7,988 nucleotides of DNA from Gemmatimonadota bacterium (lineage in GTDB: Bacteria > Gemmatimonadota > Gemmatimonadetes > Longimicrobiales > Gaopeijiaceae): contig RFGQ01000041.1 of assembly GCA_003695865.1 (NCBI GenBank), positions 1 to 7,988 on the forward strand. The letters run 5' to 3'. The translations under genes were made by a program, and so were the position numbers. This document shows, piece after piece, positions 6,992-7,988 of this stretch. The stretch's first letter is position 1, and each line of letters starts with the position of its first letter. A model generated the notes under the pieces. That model saw only the letters and a list, made by a program, of their open reading frames with translations, was not told where the DNA came from and did not search any database.

Positions 6992-7988
6992 TCACCGCAA
7001 GGTGGCGACGCCCCGCGGCACCTCGGCGTCGATGTACTGGATCACCCGCGGCTCGGCCGCCCCGCCCTCGCCGATCGGATTCCGGTAAGGCCGGAGCGTG
7101 AACGGCCGCGCGTCCCACGTGTTCTCGCCCCGGTCGAAGTCGGGCTCGACCGTGATCGCGTGGGTCCATTCGCTCGCGACGCCCTGGGTGACGTCTCCGT
7201 TCAGATCGAACGGCAGCGGAAGGTCGCAGGGCACCGGGTAGTCGTGCGGGTTGCTCAGCCAGTCGTCTCCGGGAAACTCCACGATCAGCGGCAAGGCGTT
7301 CACGTAGTCGAGCTGACCGGAGTACGGCCCGAGCCCCGTGTCGTCGCGCTCGTCGAGGAGCTTGTCGGAGTCGACGCTGAACTTGCCGTACGACACCCAG
7401 CACTCCTGCGGACCCCCGAAGTCGTGGACCACCCAGCCTTCGTAGACCCACCCCGGGTTCAACGGCGTGAACTCGAGGAACACGCGTTCGGTACGGGTCT
7501 CGCTCGTCTCCTCGATGTTGAATACCCAGATCCCGGCGTCCTCGTTCGACGGCTTGCCGAGCTCGAGGTCGTCGGAGGGCGTGAAGAGGACGTGGGTCCC
7601 CACCGAGTCCTCGAGCGGCACCGCGGGGGTCACGTAGCGCAGGATCGTCAGTTCGGCTCGGGTGCCCTGGAATTCCCCGCCCAGCAATTGAGACGCCGAA
7701 GGGCCCGGATCGGCGTCGTCGGGAGGCTCGACGGTGATCACGAAACGCGCCGGATTCTCGATCGGGCTCGAGACGGTCGGCGTGCCCGGACCGAGCGTGC
7801 CCACGGAGCGGAAGACACCGTCGCTGCCGACCACCCAGCCCTGATAGACGCCGTCGAGCACAGGATCGAGCGCGCGCAGTCCGCTGAGCTCGAGTGCGAT
7901 CGTGCGCGTACCCTCGCGCGGCGGACCCGCCGAATCGTCACCCCCGCCGCATGCGGCCGTCAGTACGGCGAGCACGGCCCCGAGCGCG
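6992..7988 (-). CDS. Lipoprotein with two RskA-like modules (paralogue A, 5' end missing)
   Basis: This lipoprotein is cut by the right window edge. The frame has a GTG at 7975, but the codons before it are still hydrophobic and read into a lipoprotein signal peptide ending LTAAC. The charged n-region is therefore missing and the true start lies outside. Residue numbers here count from that GTG: C9 is the likely lipidated residue. Block one (about 26-100) has IALELSGL, GVYQGWVV and FVITVEPPDD. Block two (about 167-298) has LEFTPL, GWVYEGWVV and AITVEPDF. NEDAGIW, SYGKF, DERDDTG, GDDWLSNP, FDLNG and PYRNPIGE align in order with the protein encoded at 5391-6419, which makes them tandem paralogues, though clearly diverged. 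C192 and C250 are absent from the paralogue and might pair. The next gene starts 57 nt downstream. Function unknown; the RskA-like resemblance is my reading of short motifs. Confidence 0.8.
   Translation of the reverse strand, partial: ALGAVLAVLTAACGGGDDSAGPPREGTRTIALELSGLRALDPVLDGVYQGWVVGSDGVFRSVGTLGPGTPTVSSPIENPARFVITVEPPDDADPGPSASQLLGGEFQGTRAELTILRYVTPAVPLEDSVGTHVLFTPSDDLELGKPSNEDAGIWVFNIEETSETRTERVFLEFTPLNPGWVYEGWVVHDFGGPQECWVSYGKFSVDSDKLLDERDDTGLGPYSGQLDYVNALPLIVEFPGDDWLSNPHDYPVPCDLPLPFDLNGDVTQGVASEWTHAITVEPDFDRGENTWDARPFTLRPYRNPIGEGGAAEPRVIQYIDAEVPRGVATLR

Noticed and set aside
7170..7207. EF-hand or dockerin-like calcium loop at FDLNGD in the right-edge lipoprotein
   Set aside because: The spacing of the last acidic ligand does not fit, and the paralogue has DLNGS at the same place, so the third ligand is not conserved.
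7973..7975. GTG at 7975 as the true start of the right-edge lipoprotein
   Set aside because: Upstream in-frame codons are still hydrophobic signal-peptide-like, and no charged n-region is left if translation starts here. The gene most likely continues past the window.

Overview
The window is high-GC DNA, strongly biased to G or C at third codon positions, and tightly packed with genes. Several products look like families I associate with Gemmatimonadota: a ~990-residue secreted sortilin/BNR propeller, a 'CYxY' lipoprotein with a glycine-rich hydrophobic stretch, and a DEDDh exonuclease with an ExoX-type tail. That taxon is an inference from gene style; there is no rRNA or other marker here to settle it.

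Layout. Plus strand: (1) the 3' part of a DEDDh 3'-5' exonuclease (2-535); (2) a large exported multi-Asp-box beta-propeller protein (575-3541); (3) a 131-nt gap with a hairpin and a short direct repeat; (4) a 131-residue four-helix membrane protein (3673-4068), overlapping by ATGA with (5) a lipoprotein di-heme cytochrome c peroxidase/MauG-family protein (4065-5336). Minus strand, converging on these and read from the right edge: (6) a lipoprotein cut by the window edge (6992-7988); (7) a small 172-residue lipoprotein (6416-6934); (8) a paralogue of (6) (5391-6419), whose start overlaps the stop of (7) by ATGA. The convergent stops are only 54 nt apart.

How they fit together. Almost everything after the exonuclease is envelope biology: one exported propeller, one integral membrane protein and four predicted lipoproteins. 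The membrane protein and the di-heme protein form a translationally coupled pair, with conserved histidines in the first and CxxCH haem sites in the second, so a small membrane-to-periplasm redox unit is a reasonable hypothesis. The minus-strand genes form a lipoprotein operon in which two diverged copies of one protein, each apparently built from two similar modules, flank an unrelated lipoprotein. Those modules resemble the extracytoplasmic part of RskA-type anti-sigma factors, but no sigma-binding domain or transmembrane helix is present. I see no CRISPR array, insertion sequence, tRNA, rRNA, phage gene or defence system. The two units most worth following up are the coupled redox pair and the duplicated-module lipoprotein operon.
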